DNA of 64,000 bases, from the NCBI RefSeq assembly GCF_029784165.1, contig NC_073696.1, forward strand, positions 195,532,498-195,596,497. The letters run 5' to 3'. Shown here piece after piece: positions 45,463-56,594 of this stretch. The notes under the pieces were generated by a model. That model saw only the letters and a list, made by a program, of their open reading frames with translations. It searched no databases and had not been told where the DNA came from. A program made the translations under genes and the position numbers. Numbering within the stretch: the first letter of the stretch is position 1; each line of letters opens with the position of its first letter. Origin of the DNA: Wyeomyia smithii (lineage: Eukaryota; Arthropoda; Insecta; Diptera; Culicidae).

Positions 45463-45828
45463 TTGTAAACCTGTACCCCAATTAGGTACAACATAGTTGA
45501 TGAAACTAATGACCTGCTTGGGATTAGAGCTCCATACTTGGTATGGAGTTGAAAGGTAGCTTCCTAAGAAGTTGTACCTAGTAGAAGAAGCAAGAGCTCC
45601 GCAAGAGCAAAGCAAATGCTCTGAACTCTCTGGTTCAGATTTGCAGAATCGGAAGGTGTCGTTCAAAACTACACCGATTTTCTTTAAATGATAAAAAGCG
45701 GGACAGTGTTCGGTAAGGAGTCCTGTGATTATCCGTAGTTCACTACGATTTAGACTAAGTAACTTTCTGGCGGTTCCAGGGTTCGGATAGATAAACTGTT
45801 TAGTGCCAATGAAAACAGTCGTTTTGAG
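45463..45828 (-). pseudogene. LOA/I-type LINE C-terminus with Cys/His knuckle
   Basis: Resumes directly after the MITE with TTVFIGTKQFIYPNPG, RKLLSLNRSELRIITGLL and EHCPAFYHLKKIG, then a CxxC...H...CxC knuckle. The frame is open for over 110 codons to the stop at about 45463. The TE 3' UTR probably lies in 45245-45462. Confidence 0.85.
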
Positions 45829-46198
45829 AAACCCTATATAAAATGTTTATCTACCCAAAAAAACACCCCGTGCAAAATTTCAGCTCAATGAGACTTAAAA
45901 TGGGGTGGCGCAAAGCGATTGAATTTTGGCCTTTAAAAGTCCAAAAATTAACCCAACGGAGTGGGGTGCATGAAATATCGGTCTTCGAGATTTTTTTTTT
46001 CTGGTCCCAGATGGCTCCAAAATGCATGAAACGTCCAGATCTGGTATCATCTGAAGAAGAAATTCTCGATTTTGGTGATTTTTCGAATTTGTCAAGGTCA
46101 AACTTCGATCGCTTTGCGCCACCCCGTTTTTAGTCCGGTCGAGCTAAAATTTTGCATAGGGTGTTTTTTCAGGTGGATGAACATTTTGTGTAGGGTTT
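45829..46198. mobile_element. 370-bp MITE inserted in the LINE
   Basis: Termini AAACCCTATATAAAATGTTT and, inverted, AAACCCTACACAAAATGTTC, with imperfect complementarity continuing for about 90 bp (CACCCCGTGCAAAATTT, GGGGTGGCGCAAAGCGAT and the inverted versions). It splits the LINE between the RNase H and the C-terminus. The target duplication is not clear. Confidence 0.8.
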
Positions 46199-46967
46199 TT
46201 TCTTTAAGTTTTCTGGTTACTTTTTTTCCCATATAAGTGATTGGCACCCCACTGTTTAGCTTGTCTACAACCCTGTACCTGTTGCATTGGGATGCTATTT
46301 CTAGCCTTTCCCAAGTTAGTCTGCAATGTCCGGGAACCCAAAAGAGAAAAACTGAGTTCTGTCGGGAAGATTCCCGTAGAGTTTCAATGCCTTTCCAAAC
46401 AAGTTTGGAAGCGCATTTGATGGACTTAAGTGCTAGTAGTGCTGCTTGACTGTCCAAGAATATACCGATTTTCGCATGTCTGTAGTTGCGTTTCAGACAT
46501 ATTTTTGCGCAGATATATATGGCATGTACCTCTGCTTGAAAAACGGTGGGCCATTTGCCCAGGGAAAACGTTCCCCTGATACCGGGTCCGTATATACCAG
46601 ATCCCGTTAGAGATCCCGTTTTCGAACCATCCGTATAAAAACTGACGATGCCAGGTGGAACATTAGGCCCACCATTGTTCCACATAGAGCGGTTTGTTTC
46701 CATCACTCTATACGGAATATCCATGTTGGCCCCAACGTCCATCCAGTCGGAGACTGTAGTTAATAGCGGAGTTAGTTTGAACTCCCTAAGTATGCGAAGG
46801 TGGCCGATTTGGTCCGCATCGAGTATAGTTTTCCTCCTTTGCAACCTTAGAGCGCCAAGCACTGCTTCCTTTATCACATGAAGATGTAGGAGGCAGTAGG
46901 CAGAGCATTGCTTCCATGGCTGCAGTTGTAGTTGTTCGCAAAGCGCTGGTAATCGAAAGACATGCAA
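46199..46967 (-). pseudogene. LOA/I-type LINE RNase H domain
   Basis: Residues of the frame starting at 46967: FYTDGSKTG (Asp113), QAEVHAIY (Glu146), FLDSQAALLAL (Asp172) and WVPGHC (His214) are the RNase H active-site blocks in order. The final GNExAD block is degraded, so the last acidic residue is not seen. The original frame continued through KKVTRKLKEK into the sequence beyond the MITE at 45829-46198; the last ~35 codons of the open frame are MITE-derived. Confidence 0.88.
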
Positions 46968-47331
46968 GTCTTTGAACTTTTTTGAGTTTGGCTTGCGCAG
47001 TCACTTCGTTCACCCTAGACCACCACACAAGGGCAGCATAGGTGATTCTTGGTCGGGCAATGGTCTTGTAAGACCAAAGTGCCAAGTCTGGTTTCAGTGC
47101 CCAGGTCTTACCGAATAGAGTTCTGCAGGCCCAGATCGCCGAGGTCGCTTTCTTAGCAGCATGATCCCGTTGTGCAGACCAGTTCAGTTCCTTATCCAGA
47201 ATAATTCCGGGGTATTTGACTTCATTGCTGAAGCCCAGTCTAACTCCATTCAGTGTTGGAGGAGTGATGGAGATCTTCCTTCGTCTACTGAATGGGATTA
47301 GGACTGTTTTAGACTCTCCTGTAGACACCAT
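46786..47331 (-). pseudogene. LOA/I-type LINE, RT thumb/connection region
   Basis: The 181-codon frame contains GESKTVLIPFSRRRK, VKYPGIILDKELNW, AKKATSAIWACRTLFGKTW and ALVWWSRVNE..AQAKLKKVQRLACL, the usual blocks after the YADD box in this LINE group. It loses register near 46885, where the LHLHVIKEA block continues in the next frame. Confidence 0.85.
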
Positions 47332-47812
47332 AACGTGGTGGCATTCAGAGCCGCTTGCATTCGGCTCGACAGAGTTGCGTCATCTTTACCTCTGACGATG
47401 AGGACGATGTCATCAGCGTATTTAACGACCTCGTCTCCAAGCTGCGAAAGCTTATTAAGAAGTGTGTCGACAACTAGTGACCATAACAAGGGCGAGAGAA
47501 CTCCTCCTTGCGGGCATCCCTTGATCACTGACATTGTTACAGACGAATCCCCCAAGGTTTCTGTGATCACTCTGCTAGCATTGCGTGTATCCAGCTCCTT
47601 GAAGTGTGGTCGATTCCCTTATTGGAGAGAGCCGTATTAATTGATGCAAAGGACGTGTTATCAAAGACCCCTTAAATATCAAGAAAGGCACATAGCGCTG
47701 TCTCCTGATAACTCAGGGACTTTTCAATCAACGTCACTAAGCTGTGAAGAGCAGTTTCTGTTGATTTGCCGCTTTGATAGGCATGTTGGTTCCTATTCAG
47801 CGGGAAGTCTTT
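47298..47812 (-). pseudogene. LOA/I-type LINE reverse transcriptase, N-terminal palm and fingers
   Basis: The frame ending at 47298 holds GCPQGGVLSPLLW and the catalytic YADD (residues 51-54 of the 90-codon frame). Upstream, in another frame, lies HAYQSGKSTETALHSLVTLI followed by FLDI, a stop, GVFDN, where the first catalytic aspartate of RT normally sits in FLDI.GAFD. A frameshift separates the two near 47575. Confidence 0.85.
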
Positions 47813-47958
47813 GGGGCCATCCACATACCACGTGGACAGATTTTTAACGTTTTAGACCCACCCCCCTCCTCCTCCGTGGACAACTGCCCATATAAATTCT
47901 AAAAAAATTGTATGGACCGTGGACCCCAAAGCTGTCCACGTGGTATGTGGATGGCCCC
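47813..47958. mobile_element. 146-bp MITE with perfect 27-bp termini, in the LINE
   Basis: GGGGCCATCCACATACCACG... (47813-47839) is exactly inverted at 47932-47958. It is flanked by TTT on both sides, a possible 3-bp duplication. It interrupts the LINE between DKYIRDEFLK and DFPLNRNQHAYQ. The perfect termini suggest a young insertion. Confidence 0.88.
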
Positions 47959-48074
47959 TTTAAGAAACTCATCACGGATATATTTATCCATTATTTTCTC
48001 CTTCAGCTTGAGAAGTGATGAAGTCAGACCTATGGGTCTGAAAGTCTTAGGTAGGGTTTTATCCTTAAGTAGGG

Positions 48075-48764
48075 TTTATGGTTAGTCCAATTCTCGCCGA
48101 TTTTCTTATGAGATCAGTCAATAATACCGATACTATAGATATCGTCTGCGAAGTCTAGAAGCATTGTAGATGTCGTAATGATGGCGCTACTCCTGAGCCC
48201 TTCATATGTCACCTTGCGAGTCTAAGCTGAGCAGCAAGTGTGAGACCCGTCTCCTTGCTTCCGACCATCCGATGTCACAAACATGTTCGAGAATTCACTT
48301 TCTGTCGTGACGCATGACGTAAAAAGTTTTGGTGGGAACCCATGTTTAAGCATAGTTTCTCACTACTCGTTGCGTTTCAATGAATCGCACACCGTTCTTC
48401 CGTCACATCTAGATACTTCAGACACTTAGCATCAAACCACTCAGTACGCTTGATTCCTACTGTCATTCCTATCACCGCTCGTGTCACTGACCACTGCACG
48501 TTCAAGTCCTCCGAATGTACTCTGCAGCAACTCCTTCCGCTGAAAGCCTCTGGATGTCCAGACGTATCACATCGATGACGCCTGAAAGTGCCGGTCGTCG
48601 ATCAGCATGTGGTCGATATGGGAGCAGGCCTCTCCATCGGGGTGTCTACTGGTGTGCTCCCAAATGTTCAGACGTGCAAAATAAGTATTCACTTTTCTCC
48701 ATGGTAACCAAAATAATAGAAGTAGCATCACTCCGAGAGCAATAACATAAGAACGAGCCAATAA
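48075..48764 (-). pseudogene. FADD-type LINE fragment with endonuclease end
   Basis: Minus strand: a frame with ARLNIWEHTSRHPDGEACS and HIDHMLIDDRHF is the end of an apurinic-type endonuclease domain (SxIDHILI..RH). Further on (48330-48120) come remnants of the RT GDGLSNLLF region and palm. A large internal piece is deleted. Confidence 0.65.
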
Positions 48765-49165
48765 TAGGGGAACTGTTCCATTATTCATCTCAGTCATATA
48801 TTCATCTTATACTATATGAAAACACAATTAAAAACAGGAAAAACTCATGTTTTCTAATTAAATCAATCTTCTAATCCATGGAATGGGTTTTTCTTAGTTC
48901 ACTTTAGATTTCTCATAAGGAGGAATCCTCAAAAACTTACTTAAAAGCTCTAAATTTCATATAATAGTCGGGCATTTGCACTCGAAAACTTATTTATTTC
49001 AATCACCTACCTCAGAAAACAAAATCCGTGCATTGCTCTATACGGCTACAACGGGACTTTTTATTTTAATCACTAAACAAAATCACTCACTACGCAAATA
49101 ATACTTTAATCATTGAAATGTTCACCTCGAATTTTCAAAAATAAGCTTGAATTAGTAGAAATATA

Positions 49166-50158
49166 GGGGAACTGCTCCATTATTCACCTCAGCCCGTATA
49201 TTCATCTCATTCAACATGTAAACACAATTGAAAACAGGAAAAAAGGCATATTTTCTTCTTAAACCAATCTGCTAATCGATGGAATGAATTCTTCTTAGTT
49301 CACTTAAGATTCCTCATGAAGCATAAACTCTCTTAAAAGCACTAAATTTGATATTATAGTCGGGCATCTGCACTCGAAAACTCATTTAATTCAATTACCT
49401 ACCTCAGAAAACAAAATCCGCGCATCGTTCTATACGGCTACAACGGGACTCGTTCAGCAGCCAACCAAAGTTTTTTCATCACTAGCGGCCCAATTTTTAT
49501 TTCAATCACTAAACAAAATCACTCACTACACTAAGAATACTTCAATCTTTGAAATGTTCACCTCAAATTTTCTAAAACAAGCTTGAATTAGCAGAAATAT
49601 ATGAGATGAATTTCTGCAATTCCTAAATTTCAACTGTATGTATTTTCATCTGTTTTCACTGCGTTGAAGAAAATCAAGAGCTGCCAAATCAGTTCCTGTT
49701 AATACGTAAAAATCATACAGAAAATATTGAATTATTGCGACATAATTGGCATAAATCGAAAGCACTGTAGTAGTTACCTAGGTTACCAGTTTTGCACGTA
49801 AACAACTGCAGCGGATATCTAGGTAACCTACTACGACGGGCTGCGGCTACGTTCATTCATAATAATGTGTTTCATTCATGATTAACAGTGTGATGAATAT
49901 GGGGCGTCGTGAGATCAATAATTGAGCAGTGATTCAAGTTTTGAGATGGATACGGAAGCGTTGTGAAAAATGGTTTTGTTTTACAAAATTTAGGATAAAT
50001 CTATCTAATTTTACTAAATATACAATGCTAAACGATTACATAAGAGTACTTAAGCATATTTAGTTCATTTGTTCAATGATTCCGTGAAAATTTGGTGTTT
50101 TATCCGTGCATTCTTCGTGAATATCGGCTTAATGAGATGAATAATGGAGCAGTTCCCC
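49166..50158. mobile_element. Element B, same family as A, nested in A
   Basis: 993 bp, ends GGGGAACTGCTCCATTATTC and GAATAATGGAGCAGTTCCCC, with TA on both sides (49164-49165, 50159-50160). Its inner sequence matches A on both sides of the insertion (CGGGCATCTGCACTCGAAAAC, GCTTGAATTAGCAGAAATAT). It is AT-rich and non-coding. Confidence 0.88.
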
Positions 50159-50226
50159 TATGAGGTGAATTTTCACAAATCCTAAATTTCATCGTTAGGT
50201 TCGTTGTAACGTAAAATTATTTCGAC

Positions 50227-51221
50227 TAGGGTTTGCAATATTCCCGAGAATAGATTTCCCGGGAAACGGGAATGCAAAATCTCATTTCCCGGGAATTCCC
50301 GGGAACCGGGAAAGGAAAAAATCCTTAGCAAAAAGGAGATTTCAAATAAAGTTTATTAATAAAAAGTTTTAACAATCGTTTACAATTTAATTATCAATTG
50401 AAGAGCAATATTTATTCAAGTTCACTCCAAAAATTCATGAACAATCGTCTATCAAACGCCTCAGTTCCGCTGACAATTTTTCGTTAGGCCGAAATAATGT
50501 AGTTCCCTTCTGTAAAACTTTGCTTAAGATCGCTGAATCACCGCTGGTGTCTGATATCTAAAATACTTCTAAATCACCGATTCCAGCTATTGCTACATTT
50601 CATTAGAAACTGAAGAGTCCAATACTTTTAGTTTGTTGAAGATAAAGCTGAGTGTTCGGCAGCCAGATTTAAGAGCATTTGAATGCCTTCGTAATTATGT
50701 GAAATCGCGGCCACGACCCAAGTTACACTGAGTTTTATTATTTTTTTTATTTCTGGTCGCATTGATTTACGGGTTTATTATCAATTTACAGGTTTCAAAA
50801 TTTTCTGTCAGTAATCAAAGAAAAAATCGAGCAACTATCCGCTTAGTAGTAAACTCACTAGCAAAAAAGAAATGAGACGAAGAAAATATTTTTTAATTCA
50901 TCGTTCACTGAATAAAACAGCATATATTTTTGACAAATTGATTAAGCAAATAATTTGATATTACACGGCAAGCAAATATTGATCGTCGTTTCAAGCAAAT
51001 ATTTGCTTCGTATAATGCACACTATGAAGCCGCTCTACACTTCTACGACGTAAGTTTCGTGTTTCGATACGATATTTAGTTTTATTGCAATATTGTAAGG
51101 AAAATTTTCCGAGGAGCTCGGGAATCTCGAAATCCCGGGAATCAATATTCCTATTCCCGGGATCCGGGAATCCCGGGAAAAGGCAATTCCCGGGAAATCG
51201 TTCCCGGGATTGCAAACCCCA
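50227..51221. mobile_element. Element C, hAT-like with TTCCCGGGAA-rich ends, nested in A
   Basis: The ends TAGGGTTTGCAATATTCCCG and, inverted, TGGGGTTTGCAATCCCGGG carry about five copies each of TTCCCGGGAA. The flanks ATTTCGAC and ATTCCGAC form an 8-bp duplication with one change. A small frame inside (about 51000-51290, minus) is mostly translated repeats. No transposase. Confidence 0.82.
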
Positions 51222-51757
51222 ATTCCGACATAATTGACATGAATCGACAGCACTGCATTGGTTACCTAGGTTCCCAATTTTGCACGTAAACAACTACAGC
51301 GGATACCTATGGAGTCTACTATGACGGGCTGCGGCTACGTTCATTCATGATAATGTGGTTCATTCAGTTTTAACAGTGTGATGAATATGGGGGCGTGTTT
51401 AGATGAATAATTGAGCAGTGATTTAAGTTTTGAGATAGATATGGAAGCGTTGTGGAAAATGGTTTTTTCTACAAAATTCAGGATAAATCTTGCTAAGTTC
51501 ACTAAGTATACAATGCTGGGCCATACCATAAGAGCACGTAAGCGTAATTTGTTTATTTGTTCAATGATTTCGTGAAAATTTGGTGTTCAATCCGTGCATT
51601 CTTCGTGAACATCGGCTTAATGAGATGAATAATGGAACAAATACCCTATGTCATAAAATTTTGACTTCATTCTAACCGGGCAACCCTAGAGATTTTCAAT
51701 TTACAGCAACGTTTCTGTATCAGGACAAGGTATAATTATCATTTGTTTGGCATTTTG

Positions 51758-52027
51758 GGCGTCGTACACAAATTACGTAACGCTAGAACCTAGATTTCAG
51801 ACCCCCTCCCTCGCGATGTAACGATGGGTAACGTTCGACATGACTCCCCCCCTCAAAAATTACGTAACGCTGATCAGCCAGACCCCCCTCCGAAATTTTT
51901 AATCTCGAGCAAACATCACAGTTACGTGACTGTCTCTACTACCCCCCCTCACCCTTACGTAACAATAAGTAACGCAGATTCAACCCCCTCCCCCCATTCA
52001 TGCGTTACGTAATTTGTGTACGACGCC
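51758..52027. mobile_element. 270-bp MITE, GGCGTCGTACAC..TACGTAACGC family
   Basis: Inverted termini of 26 bp beginning GGCGTCGTACACAAATTACG, exact in the outer part. TTG occurs on both sides as a possible 3-bp duplication. Interior with C-rich runs (ACCCCCCTC). Related to 22566-22770, 47813-47958 and 63435-63712 through ATCCA..AATTACGT-like ends. Confidence 0.85.
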
Positions 52028-52139
52028 TTGACAGTTAATTTAGAATTTGAATTTCGGAATGTTATTTTGTTATTTTGATTTCGCTTTCGCTTTGCTCACA
52101 GAAGGTTTTTTTACGATATCACTTAATTACTTTTATGGC

Positions 52140-53570
52140 GACAGATCGTTGAGATCCTATGCCGAATCCAGAATACGTCTCCACAAAACTCGGTCTTGGG
52201 CTACTTCTCTCTAGTCTCCCCTTACACCCGCTACTCTGGCATCCTCGTCGACAGCACACTTCCAGCGCGTGCGAGGTTTGCCTCGAAGTCGTCGGCCTCC
52301 ATCCGGTTTTCTGCTTAATATTATCTTTGCCGGTCGCTCATCCGCCATCCGTGCTTCGTGGCCAGTCCACCTGCCATGTTTCATCAGCTTGACAATATCA
52401 GCGTGTCTGTATACTTCATACAGCTCGTGGTTCGTGCGCCTGCACCACACCCAATTTTCTAGTTTGCCTGCGAGTATTGATCGCAGGTTCTACGCTCGAA
52501 GACCCCAAGCGCTCGTCGATCGGCCTCCTTCCATGTCCACGGTTCATGTTCGTAGAGCGCCACCGGGAGGATCAGAGTTCTATAGAGCACAAATTTCGTA
52601 CGGATCTGTAGGATACGGGACCTAAGCTGACTACGCAATCCGTAATAAGCCCTATTCGCCGCCGCAATCCGCCTCTTCACCTCACGGTTCACCTCGTTGT
52701 CACATGTCACGAGAGTACCAAGATAAAAAAATTCGTCGACCACTTTAAAAGTATCCCCATCCATCTCCACCGCAGCACCAACACCCGTAGAACTACCACG
52801 CTCTCTGCCAGCCACCATGTACTTCGTTTTGGCAGTGTTTATGATGAGTCCAATTCTCGCAGCTTCCCTTTTGAGAGCCGTAAAGGCCTCCTCAACTGCT
52901 CTACGGTTAACACTAATTATATCAATGTCGTCCGCGAGGCCCAGAGGCATGTGAGACTTAGTGGTGATGGTGGGTAGCTGCGTAGCCGCAAGGTTATAGG
53001 GTCCGCTTTGTCAAGAAAATGGTCGTGGGTTCGAATCTTAGTAGAATCAGGCCATTCGAAGTCAAAAAAAGGACTTAAGCATGGGTTTATTCTCAGGGTC
53101 CTCCACCACTTACCCTTCCTTCACGCTAAAATCTATAATACCTTTGCGTGACTTCCTCGCGTCAAAATAAGTCCCTCTTATTAATAAAACTGGCCAGAAG
53201 GGCGCACGACGAAACTTCTCCAGGGAATTGTAATTGGTGATATTTGGCAAGAGGAACGAGGCACGGTGTAGTAGAACAGTAAGCGTGCAAAAGGAAGGGT
53301 AAAACCACTTACACACAAACACTGATAAAATTATAATGAGCATGCCACTAATAGAATAGAAGTGCAGGATACAGCAGATACCTGGGCATATTTCACAAAG
53401 GATCAATGATACTAATCTCAGTGGGGAAGTCCATAGAGAAAAAAAAGTGATGATGGTGTCGCTTCTCTGCACACCTGCCCTTCGTATCGCACTTTCCAAA
53501 GCTATGTTGAACAGCAAGTTCGAGAGCCCGTTACCTTGCTTCAGACCATCTAACGTCACAAACGCGTCCG
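52140..53570 (-). pseudogene. FADD-type LINE, RT to C-terminus, split by a SINE
   Basis: Minus strand from 53570: LDGLKQGNGLSNLLFNIALE, then after the SINE LADDIDII (normally FADD; Phe changed to Leu), then ALKREAARIGLIINTAKTK, EFFYLGTLVTCDN, RRIAAANRAYYGLRSQLRSR, TLILPVALYEHEPWTWKEAD and, after a frameshift, ADIVKLMKHGR and DERPAKII, the usual C-terminus. It is the best preserved of the five FADD-type copies, with a 163-codon open frame at 52459-52950. Confidence 0.9.
52973..53445 (+). mobile_element. tRNA-derived SINE (family S5), with target duplication
   Basis: Starts GGTAGCTGCGTAGCCGCAAG and has the B box GGGTTCGAATC about 50 bp later, then an AT-rich body of 400 bp and oligo-A. AGTGGTGATGGTG (52960-52972) and AGTGATGATGGTG (53446-53458) flank it, 12 of 13 matching. 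It is longer than the other SINEs; the tail part may come from a LINE. Confidence 0.8.
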
Positions 53571-53579
53571 ACTTTTTAA

Positions 53580-54960
53580 CGATAGTTATTTTTAAATCGT
53601 GTTCTTATAGTCAACTAAATTTTTAAATTTTCAAAATCAAATTTTTTTTTAAGAAATAATTTTTCTTGCGGAACTATGTTGTTAATCAATACGTGGACAG
53701 GTCACTGAAATTTGTATGAGTTTCTATTAGATAAATGCGATTCATAAGCCTTGAAAAGCTCTTTCAATTTTCTGTATGCCGATTCAAAAATCCAAATTTA
53801 TGATACGGTTTAGATCTCCTGGTGACCGAATGCCCAGAAAACAATCTTGGTAGATCATGAGCTCAAACTTCTCACTAACACCATCTCCAGACGATTCTTA
53901 TATCAGCAGTTATTGTCGAAGTAAAAACTACGTTTTTGATCGTTCATAATTTAGATTATCAAATGTTCGCTCAATAAATTTGGTAGTTAAAAAGCGATCA
54001 AATATGTTGGACTACGCCATAATAAGTACCGTTTTTCCAGATAATCAAGGTGCTATGGTATAATTAATGTAGGTACTATATTTGAATTTGTCAGCATGTC
54101 AAGTATGCATTAACGACATTACGCATCCAAAACGATACCTTTCATCTTGGTTCAATTAGTAACTAATGAGCCTTGAATCCATTTTTTCCAATATCGCATC
54201 AAAATCGAAACAACGATACTCGGAACATACGTGTGGTTTTCTGAAGTTTCACACATTAGAGAGTGTTTGCCGGCAACGTAAACAACGCACAAATTGCAAT
54301 TGCATGCCGAACAAAAGCTTTGGGTTTGCGGCTACGTACATATGCGCTTATGTACGCGGTCTTTGTTGGAGCAGTGGTGTGATGGAAATTCTGTGTTCAC
54401 CGGCAACGGCTACGAAGGAAAATATACATGAGTGCTAAAGTTTGCGCTTTTCCCGGTGCCAAAGGCTAAGCAGTGCATGCAAGCTGCACTGCACAGGTAA
54501 GAAAGATGACAGCGGTATCGCCGCATTGACATCGCACAATGCCGAGCGTGTTATTATGAAATGAATGACTTTCGGGCTTTGGATTTACAAATTACTATTG
54601 TTGGCAGATTTTACGGTGAAGCATTATTATGTGGACAAGTTTTATTATAACGTTCATACAGGCATTAATATAGACCATTAGTGAAACCGATCTTAGCCAA
54701 CATTTTCAAGCCACGGTGAAACTGTTATGATTTAATTTCGAAAACCACGACAATAATTGTTGGTCGTTAGTTGGCGAACATAGGAATCAAACAATTTCCA
54801 ATGATTTTTCGAAATGATCTGAGGAATGTCGAACCAGTAAAAGCCCAACTTAAATCAATTTAGTACCGCTTTCTAAATCCCATCATGAGTTTGATTCCCT
54901 TAGAAACTGTAGGTAATACATATAGAAGTCGAGAATTGTCGCATTCGATGTGGCAAAGAG
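53580..54960. other. Intergenic sequence, nothing recognised
   Basis: AT-rich to 54.2 kb. A 90-codon frame at 54166-54438 has no domain. Confidence 0.3.
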
Positions 54961-54963
54961 TAC

Positions 54964-55734
54964 CTAGTAAGCGTACCTAGTAAGCTTGCGAAATCTAAGA
55001 TTGGAAATAATATTTTGTGGCATTTGAAGCAGAAGAAAAGAATCGTGTCGCTCGGTGCTGGACGCGTCCCAAATTCTTTCAATGTGCTTTCTCCCACCCA
55101 CAGCTAGCTGCAATTGCTGCAATGTAACGGACGTCGCGTACCCTTCTGGAGGATTAAAATTCCGACAGCATTTCGGGGGACGGCGTGGAGAACTGAAATG
55201 AAACATAAATCCACTTCGAGCAAGCAGATCGAGCTGCAGTGAAAAAAAAATGGAAAAATCACTCCCCGTTTGTGGCTTCAATTTCACCAACGTGGTATCG
55301 ACCGGAAGCTCTCTCCTTTGCTTCGCACTTTCCTCGTCCGCCTCATTGGTATACACACACTCTTCGCCGACAGGTAATAAATGGTTCGCTCTGATTGAAC
55401 GATTTTTTCGCTTCGTGCTGTTTCGTGATGCACTTCGACCACAAATTGCACCTGGCTGTAATGGAGAGCAACAGGTTGTATCCACGCGGCCGGTTGAAAT
55501 GACGAAAATCGGTCCAATATATAAGGTAGTATCTTCCAATATGGCTATGTACCGATGAACTATTTCGCGAAAAATAACTGTGAAATCGTTTTCATTGTCG
55601 AAGGAGAAAGTTGCAGTGTAAATACTACATTGTCTTATTGCAACGGTTGGTAAAGTAACGTAAGGATTTGCACTTGGATCAAACATTCTGGTCAAAGATC
55701 TTATCAAAAACCAAGAAACAGCATGGAGATCCAT
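54964..55734 (-). CDS. Orphan open frame of 256 codons, function unknown
   Basis: ATG at 55734 in good context (ACAATGG), stop near 54964. I do not recognise a domain. The protein is mixed in composition, with a hydrophobic N-terminal third (FLIRSLTRMF, YVTLPTV, YIAILEDTTLYIGPIFVIS) and then a basic/polar segment (RNSTKRKNRSIR). It has no signal peptide by eye, no repeats and no transposon motif. By a rough estimate with equal-base stops, a frame this long is unlikely by chance in 64 kb, but base composition could favour it. Shorter frames overlap on both strands. It may be an exon, a decayed gene or chance. Confidence 0.3.
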   Translation of the reverse strand: MDLHAVSWFLIRSLTRMFDPSANPYVTLPTVAIRQCSIYTATFSFDNENDFTVIFREIVHRYIAILEDTTLYIGPIFVISTGRVDTTCCSPLQPGAICGRSASRNSTKRKNRSIRANHLLPVGEECVYTNEADEESAKQRRELPVDTTLVKLKPQTGSDFSIFFSLQLDLLARSGFMFHFSSPRRPPKCCRNFNPPEGYATSVTLQQLQLAVGGRKHIERIWDASSTERHDSFLLLQMPQNIISNLRFRKLTRYAY

Positions 55735-55739
55735 TGTGC

Positions 55740-56590
55740 CATTATTTGGGAAAAACTAAATTGGGTTGATACATAAAAAGTAAATGAGTTGGTTTTATCA
55801 GACGCGAAAAAAATTAACACAGTAAAGCCGCTGTCAGGCCTATCACACAATTATTTAACATAAATTTACGTCGCTGTGGGCCTGTTTCTGTCTTTCTCTT
55901 TTTATTACCCTCACCCGTCTTCTCGCCGCCAACTAATGGTGCGTTGCGTTCGCAAGATGGAAGCTCTACTGGAAAATTCGTTTCCATTGAACTACTCTGC
56001 CGGCGAATTGATTGATTATTGGTTCATGAAAAAATGGTTGCTGCATTGAAGTGGCGATGAAAATGCGTAACGGACAGACGGCTAGCTGACGGTGAATGCT
56101 GGTAGAGGTGTGGTGCAAATAATAGAGTACTGGAGAAAAAAATAGTCAAAACGACTGGAAACAGAAATTGGCGTGGGCCGATCGTGATGCTGTAAGCTAA
56201 TGTGGGTTATGGAATGAAAATGGAACCACTTCCTTGCGAGCTAACCGATGCACTATTGCTTTGATGCATCAAGGCATGCAGCAATAATGAATAGATTTAT
56301 ATTTTGCCATGCAGTACAATTTTGAGCCCACCGGATGGCTTCGTGGTACGATATTGGTCCAACGAGTAGTCGAGAAGCCTGTTACAGATCGCATAAAATA
56401 GAATATTTCTCTGCAAAGGAATAACGTCCAAAATGCGAAAGATATCATGCTGTAAATTTTTCAACTGAATTGTATAGCAATGAGCACATGAAAATTATTT
56501 TTGGGTGTTTTTTTTAGGATGAATTTTCAAACTATTCTTGTACCTTACACCTTTTTAATAATTGTCTAATATTTTTTACTTACCTTACCA
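55740..56590. other. Intergenic sequence, nothing recognised
   Basis: Moderately GC-rich with no open frame or repeat ends seen. It could be upstream of the orphan frame at 54964-55734. Confidence 0.3.
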
Positions 56591-56594
56591 GTTA

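Larger units (their letters stand above)
45463..48062 (-). mobile_element. 5'-truncated LOA/I-type LINE with RT and RNase H
   Basis: Read on the minus strand, the order is KTFRPIGLTSSLLKL (RT start, about 48050), QHAYQSGKSTETALHSL and the FLDI..VFDN box (about 47700), KGCPQGGVLSPLLW and YADDIVLIV (about 47410-47530), the thumb region, RNase H, and a C-terminal Cys/His knuckle CKSEPESSEHLLCSCGA (about 45620). The endonuclease and ORF1 are missing, so it is truncated at about 48062, where it meets another LINE fragment. Lesions seen: a stop in the first catalytic box, about three frameshifts, and two MITE insertions. It cannot be active. The RNase H plus this RT style fits LOA (Lian-like) or I clade elements known in mosquitoes. 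Confidence 0.9.
48767..51646. mobile_element. TA-flanked element A (GGGGAACTG ends), split by B and C
   Basis: The left end GGGGAACTGTTCCATTATTC (TA at 48765-48766) and the right end GATGAATAATGGAACAAATACCC (TA at 51647-51648) are inverted. It contains a copy of its own family (B) and a hAT-like element (C). Without these it would be about 0.9 kb. No transposase frame is visible. Confidence 0.75.
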
